Positions 60,377 through 64,000 of a DNA stretch of 64,000 nucleotides are shown one piece after another. This stretch comes from Litorivicinus lipolyticus. Its GTDB lineage: Bacteria; Pseudomonadota; Gammaproteobacteria; Pseudomonadales; Litorivicinaceae. The notes under the pieces are model-generated. The model was not told the origin of the DNA. It searched no databases and saw nothing but the letters and a program-made list of their open reading frames with translations. Positions within the stretch are counted from its first letter, which is position 1, and each line of letters begins with the position of its first letter. The DNA lies in contig NZ_CP045871.1 of NCBI RefSeq assembly GCF_009650135.1, positions 186,001 through 250,000 of the forward strand, written 5' to 3'. Position numbers and translations under genes: made by a program.

Positions 60377-61341
60377 GAGCACTACTTCAAACCGCCCCGG
60401 GGGTCGCGGTCGCGGCCCTGATCGGCACGATCGCCTACACCCTGGGCAGCCACTACGGTGCTCCGGTGATGCTGTTTGCGTTGCTGCTGGGCATGGCGGC
60501 CAGCTTCCTCGCGGCGCGGCCGCGCTATCAACGTGGCGTGACCTTTGCTTCCAAGGGGCTGCTGCGGATTGGCGTGGCACTGCTGGGGTTGCGGCTTAGC
60601 TTTGACGACATTTTAAGCCTGGGGTGGGGCCCGATGGCCGGGACCGCGGGGTTGTTGGCATTGACCCTGGTGTGCGGCGTGGTGCTGGCCAAATTGTTGG
60701 GTAAAAGCCTCGCATTTGGGGTGTTGGCGGGCGGTGCGGTGGCCATTTGTGGGGCCTCGGCGGCGTTGGCTATTGCCGCGGTGTTGCCCATGAACCAGCG
60801 CAGCGAACGCGATATTTTATTCACCGTGGCCGGCGTTACCAGCCTGTCGACCATCGCCATGATCGTCTATCCCTGGCTGTTTATTGAACTGGGGTTCACG
60901 CCCTTTCAGTCCGGATTTTTGATTGGCGCAACTATTCACGATGTCGCCCAGGTGGTCGGAGCGGGCTATACCTTGGGTCACGAGGCCGGCGACATTGCGA
61001 CCTTTGTGAAGTTGCAGCGGGTGGCGTTATTGCCGGTGGTGTTGGCGGTGGTGATGTTTGCCTTTCGCGGCCAAAGTGGCGGTCAAATTCAGTTACCGTG
61101 GTTTTTGCTCGGGTTTGTTTGGCTCATGTTGGTGGGCAATTTGATGCCGATTCCGGACTGGATTCGCGGCGCGGTCAATTCGGCCTCATCGGCGGCCTTG
61201 GTGGTCGCCATCAGCGCCCTGGGCATGCGCACGTCGCTGAAACAAATGGCCGATTTGGGGTGGGGTCATGCGTTTTTATTGGTCGCGACCACGCTGGTGC
61301 TATTGGCCGCGGCACTGGGCTTTGCCGCTTGGTATTTTTAG
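60373..61341 (+). CDS. YeiH/UPF0324-family membrane protein, putative sulfate/sulfite exporter
   Basis: The 322-residue protein has about ten hydrophobic helices and YeiH-family motifs: LLRIGVALLGLRLSFDDIL, GGAVAICGASAALAIAAVLP and LIGATIHDVAQVVGAG. The family is annotated as putative sulfate exporter, with little direct proof. The GTG start overlaps the stop of the Gfo/Idh/MocA gene. At the end of a probable desulfonation operon it would be well placed to remove sulfite or sulfate released by the monooxygenase. That function is inferred. Confidence 0.86.
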   Translation: MRALLQTAPGVAVAALIGTIAYTLGSHYGAPVMLFALLLGMAASFLAARPRYQRGVTFASKGLLRIGVALLGLRLSFDDILSLGWGPMAGTAGLLALTLVCGVVLAKLLGKSLAFGVLAGGAVAICGASAALAIAAVLPMNQRSERDILFTVAGVTSLSTIAMIVYPWLFIELGFTPFQSGFLIGATIHDVAQVVGAGYTLGHEAGDIATFVKLQRVALLPVVLAVVMFAFRGQSGGQIQLPWFLLGFVWLMLVGNLMPIPDWIRGAVNSASSAALVVAISALGMRTSLKQMADLGWGHAFLLVATTLVLLAAALGFAAWYF

Positions 61342-61413
61342 CGCGTTTGCGTCTCGCCTTTGGCGCCGTGGCGCGCTAGGGTATTGGGCTACTCCAATAA
61401 CAAGCACACACCC

Positions 61414-62274
61414 ATGGCAGCTATCTTTCCCAACCCGAATGACCCCAAATTGTCGCGTCGCCTGCAAGGGATCGACGAGCGCGGTCATCCTTACGAAACC
61501 TCGGTGATCGAGGAGCGTCCGCTGACGATTTACTTGAATCGCCAGGAAATTGTCACCGCCATGACCATTGGTGACTACCCGGAATATCTAGCCCTCGGCT
61601 TTTTATTGAACCAAGGCATGTTGGGGGCGGCCGATCGTGTCACCGCGATCGACTTTGATCCGGAACTCGAAGTAGTCGTGGTGCGCACGGCTGGACCGAC
61701 CGACGTCGAAGACAAGCTTGAAAAGAAAACCCGCACATCGGGGTGCGCCGTCGGGACCGTATTTGGCGACATGATGGCAGGCCTGGACGGCCTGGTGCTG
61801 GCGCAAACGGCGGTCAAAACCAGTTCGTTTTACGATCTGAGCTACAAAATTAACCACACCCCCAGCCTGTATATGGAAACCGGTGCCATCCACGGCACCG
61901 CCCTGTGCCAGGGAAGCGAGGTGCTGGCCTATATGGAAGACGTTGGACGTCACAATGCGGTCGACAAGATCGCCGGCTGGATGCGCATGAATGACATCAG
62001 CGCGCACGACAAAGTGCTCTACACGACTGGCCGACTGACTTCGGAAATGGTCATTAAGACAGCCTTGATGGGCATCCCAACCTTGATCAGTCGCTCCGGA
62101 TTTACCGCCTGGGGTGTCGACATTGCCCGCCAGGTCGGGCTGACACTGGTGGGTCGCATGCGCGGGCGTAAATTTACCTGTTTAAGTGGCCAGCAGCGCC
62201 TGGAATTTGATCAGGACCTGGACCAGGTCGCGGACGAAAGCCGCGGCATGCGCCGCAAGGGCGCCGAATCATGA
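61414..62274 (+). CDS. fdhD: Formate dehydrogenase accessory sulfurtransferase FdhD
   Basis: FdhD passes sulfur from a cysteine desulfurase to the molybdenum cofactor of formate dehydrogenase. The 286-residue protein has EERPLTIYLNRQEIVTAM, FFLNQG-like GFLLNQGML, EDVGRHNAVDKIAGWM and TTGRLTSEMVIK. In the sulfur-carrying loop E. coli FdhD has two nearby cysteines; here the loop reads SGCAVGTV with one. It overlaps mobA by ATGA and starts a molybdenum cofactor group. The formate dehydrogenase genes lie outside the window. Confidence 0.93.
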   Translation: MAAIFPNPNDPKLSRRLQGIDERGHPYETSVIEERPLTIYLNRQEIVTAMTIGDYPEYLALGFLLNQGMLGAADRVTAIDFDPELEVVVVRTAGPTDVEDKLEKKTRTSGCAVGTVFGDMMAGLDGLVLAQTAVKTSSFYDLSYKINHTPSLYMETGAIHGTALCQGSEVLAYMEDVGRHNAVDKIAGWMRMNDISAHDKVLYTTGRLTSEMVIKTALMGIPTLISRSGFTAWGVDIARQVGLTLVGRMRGRKFTCLSGQQRLEFDQDLDQVADESRGMRRKGAES

Positions 62275-62873
62275 ACGAGGTCGGCGTGATTTTGGCGGGC
62301 GGCCAAGCCCGACGCATGGGCGGCGGTGACAAGGGCCGACTGCGGCTGGGGTCGACCAGCCTAATCGAGCAGGTGATCGCGCGCGCCGAGCCTCAGCTTG
62401 ATCGACTTATTTTGAATGCCAACGGCGACCTCGGCCGCTTTGACGACCTCGGTTTGGTCTGCGTGGCCGACAGCATCGGCGACTACCCGGGGCCGCTGGC
62501 CGGCGTTTTGGCGGCCATGGACTGGGCCGCCGAGCACCAAGTCGAGTGGGTCGTCAGCGTCGCCGCCGACACACCATTTTTCCCCTTGGATTTGGTCGAG
62601 CGTCTGCGTGCAACCGGGGCGCCGGTGACCTTGGCGGCGACACCGGATCCACAGCGCGGGCGCCTGCCACAGCCAACCTTTGGCCGCTGGCGCGTGGATT
62701 TGCGCGACGATTTGCGCGCCGCGCTGAACGACGGGGTGCGCAAAATTCGCCAATGGACCCAGCGCCACGGCGAGGCATTGGTCGTGTTTGAGACCGATCC
62801 GATGGACCCATTTTTCAACATCAATACCCAGGCGGACTTGGCGCGGGCATCGGAGCTGCTGGCATGCAAATAA
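62271..62873 (+). CDS. mobA: Molybdenum cofactor guanylyltransferase MobA
   Basis: MobA attaches GMP to molybdopterin to make the MGD form used by formate dehydrogenases. The 200-residue protein has the nucleotide-binding start VILAGGQARRMGGGDKGRL, the acidic motif VAADTPFFPLDLVERL and the C-terminal FFNINTQADLARA. It overlaps fdhD (ATGA) and mobB (10 bp), so the three are probably one transcript. Confidence 0.95.
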   Translation: MNEVGVILAGGQARRMGGGDKGRLRLGSTSLIEQVIARAEPQLDRLILNANGDLGRFDDLGLVCVADSIGDYPGPLAGVLAAMDWAAEHQVEWVVSVAADTPFFPLDLVERLRATGAPVTLAATPDPQRGRLPQPTFGRWRVDLRDDLRAALNDGVRKIRQWTQRHGEALVVFETDPMDPFFNINTQADLARASELLACK

Positions 62874-63355
62874 TCGGCGTGGTCGGCTGGAAAAATTGCG
62901 GCAAGACGACTCTGGCTACGCGGCTGATCACGGCGTTGTCTGAGCGTGGGCTGCGCGTTAGCAGCATTAAACACGCTCACCACGCGGTCGATGTCGACCA
63001 GCCAGGGACCGACAGTTACCGCCATCGCCAAGCCGGCGCCGGCGAAGTAATTTTGGCCAGCGCTAACCGCGTGGCCCTGATGCAAGAGCTAGGCGATGCG
63101 CCGGAACCGGATCTGGACGAATTGGTCGCGCGATTGTCGCCCTGCGACTGGGTCGTGGTCGAGGGCTACAAGGCCGGCAGCCATGCCAAGATCGAAGCCT
63201 ATCGCAGCCTGTGTTCGCACCGGCCCTTGTATCTAAACGACCCCGCTGTGGTTGCGGTCGCCAGTGATCATGCGACCGACTATGCGGGTCAGACTTTTGA
63301 TTTGGACGATATTGAAGCCATGGTTGGCTGGCTATTAACGCGGGATCCACGATGA
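62864..63355 (+). CDS. mobB: Molybdopterin-guanine dinucleotide biosynthesis adaptor MobB
   Basis: The 163-residue protein is a small GTP-binding adaptor with the P-loop VGWKNCGKTTLATRLI, the segment SIKHAHHAVDVDQPGTDS and the conserved VVVEGYKAGSHAKIE. It assists MobA but is not strictly required in E. coli. It overlaps mobA at its start and moeA at its end. Confidence 0.95.
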   Translation: MQIIGVVGWKNCGKTTLATRLITALSERGLRVSSIKHAHHAVDVDQPGTDSYRHRQAGAGEVILASANRVALMQELGDAPEPDLDELVARLSPCDWVVVEGYKAGSHAKIEAYRSLCSHRPLYLNDPAVVAVASDHATDYAGQTFDLDDIEAMVGWLLTRDPR

Positions 63356-64000
63356 GCGCAGCACCGTTACGAAATGATTGTTTTGCCCTACCACCGGGCG
63401 TTAATTGGACGCCGTTAAACGAGGCGTTGGAGCGGTTGGCAGCGCGCCTGCACCCGGTTGTCGAATCGGCTGGGGCTGTTGCTCTGGCGGATGCGGTCGG
63501 CCGTGTTCTGGCGGTTGACGCCGTGGCCCAGCGGGCTCACCCACCCAGCAGTAATTCGGCGGTCGACGGTTACGCATTTTTAGGACCTATTAGCGAAGTG
63601 CCGACACGTCTTCCTTTAATCGATGGTCGCAGCGCCGCGGGCGTTCCTTACGACGGCACGGTGGCGGCCGGCCAGGCTATCCGCATTTTGACCGGCGCGG
63701 TGATGCCGACGGGCACCGACACCGTGGCGTTGGACGAAGACAGCGAGCTGGTTGACGGCGGTTTGCTGTTGCGCGGCACCTTAAAGGCGGGCGCCAATCG
63801 GCGCAAAGCCGGCGAGGACATTCAGGTTGGCGATGTTATCGTCGCCGCCGGCACGCGCTTGAATGCCACGCACATAGCAGTCTTGGCCAGTGTCGGCATG
63901 GGCGCGGTCGAGGTCTATCGGCCACTACGCGTGGGGGTGCTGTCGACCGGCGACGAGGTCAAGCCGGTCGGCGCTGCGGTCAGCGACCACCAAATTTACG
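63352..64000 (+). CDS. moeA: Molybdopterin molybdenumtransferase MoeA (3' end outside window)
   Basis: MoeA inserts molybdate into adenylylated molybdopterin. The frame is open from the ATG at 63352 (overlapping the mobB stop as ATGA) to the window edge, giving 216 residues of the usual roughly 400. Visible motifs are PPSSNSAVDGYAF, RILTGAVMPTGTDTV, GANRRKAGEDI and the start of the MoCF domain (VGVLSTGDEV). It completes the fdhD-mobA-mobB-moeA group. Confidence 0.95.
   Translation, partial: MSAAPLRNDCFALPPGVNWTPLNEALERLAARLHPVVESAGAVALADAVGRVLAVDAVAQRAHPPSSNSAVDGYAFLGPISEVPTRLPLIDGRSAAGVPYDGTVAAGQAIRILTGAVMPTGTDTVALDEDSELVDGGLLLRGTLKAGANRRKAGEDIQVGDVIVAAGTRLNATHIAVLASVGMGAVEVYRPLRVGVLSTGDEVKPVGAAVSDHQIY

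Noticed and set aside
53096..61341. Simple SsuD-type sulfur scavenging operon
   Set aside because: There is no SsuABC transporter or SsuE-type NAD(P)H FMN reductase, and the aldo-keto reductase and sugar-type Gfo/Idh/MocA protein point to a carbon-source pathway instead; kept as the alternative to test.

Overview
The window is a GC-rich, tightly packed chromosomal segment of a gammaproteobacterium. Most of it is housekeeping DNA whose gene order closely follows what I remember of Pseudomonas: recG-oxyR, spoT-rpoZ-gmk, rph/crc/pyrE, argB-algC-dut-coaBC-radC-rpmB-rpmG, ftsYEX-rpoH, trmB-hemW-rdgB-metWX-yggT-proC-yggS/pilTU, and pyrC'-pyrB-ruvX-yqgE-tonB-gshB-rsmE. The accessory genes (two TRAP transporters, organic-acid and probable organosulfonate catabolism) suggest a marine or other aquatic heterotroph, probably in or near Pseudomonadales/Oceanospirillales. 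I cannot name the species from sequence alone. No tRNA, rRNA, IS element, prophage or CRISPR array was seen.

Layout. 1-9.5 kb: ubiA (cut by the window edge), an HDOD protein, recG-oxyR, a YeeZ-like dehydrogenase, ridA, spoT, rpoZ, gmk. 9.5-10 kb: a decayed fragment that reads as the start of an ArsJ-type GAPDH joined to the end of a membrane protein. 10-19.3 kb: rph, crc, pyrE, a DUF4124 protein, argB, a long two-domain algC, dut, coaBC, radC, rpmBG. 19.3-22.8 kb: mutM, coaD, a YheT hydrolase, rsmD, an unknown membrane protein. 22.8-27.3 kb: ftsY-ftsE-ftsX, rpoH, trmB. 27.3-43.8 kb: hemW, rdgB, metW/metX, proC, pilT/pilU, an unusually short pyrC' with pyrB, ruvX, yqgE, a TonB-like protein, gshB, rsmE, a TPR protein, a DMT exporter, an HNH protein.

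44.2-51.3 kb is a dicarboxylate island: a GntR/FadR regulator divergent from a TRAP transporter (PQM), a maleate isomerase, malonyl-CoA decarboxylase and malonyl-CoA synthetase. The last four genes are coupled by ATGA overlaps. Malonate would be imported, activated to malonyl-CoA and decarboxylated to acetyl-CoA; maleate could be isomerised to fumarate.

53.1-61.3 kb is the most interesting part: a divergent catabolic locus. One arm carries an SsuD-like flavin monooxygenase, a YdhF/SmoB-like aldo-keto reductase, a flavin reductase and a second TRAP transporter. The other carries a GntR/HutC regulator, a Gfo/Idh/MocA-fold protein and a YeiH-type exporter. Together these match the sulfoquinovose monooxygenase (sulfo-SMO) pathway, with a TRAP importer in place of an ABC importer, a possible NAD-dependent sulfoquinovosidase and a possible sulfite/sulfate exporter. 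This is inference from family content and gene order. 61.4-64 kb holds molybdenum-cofactor and formate dehydrogenase accessory genes (fdhD, mobA, mobB, moeA, the last cut by the window edge).
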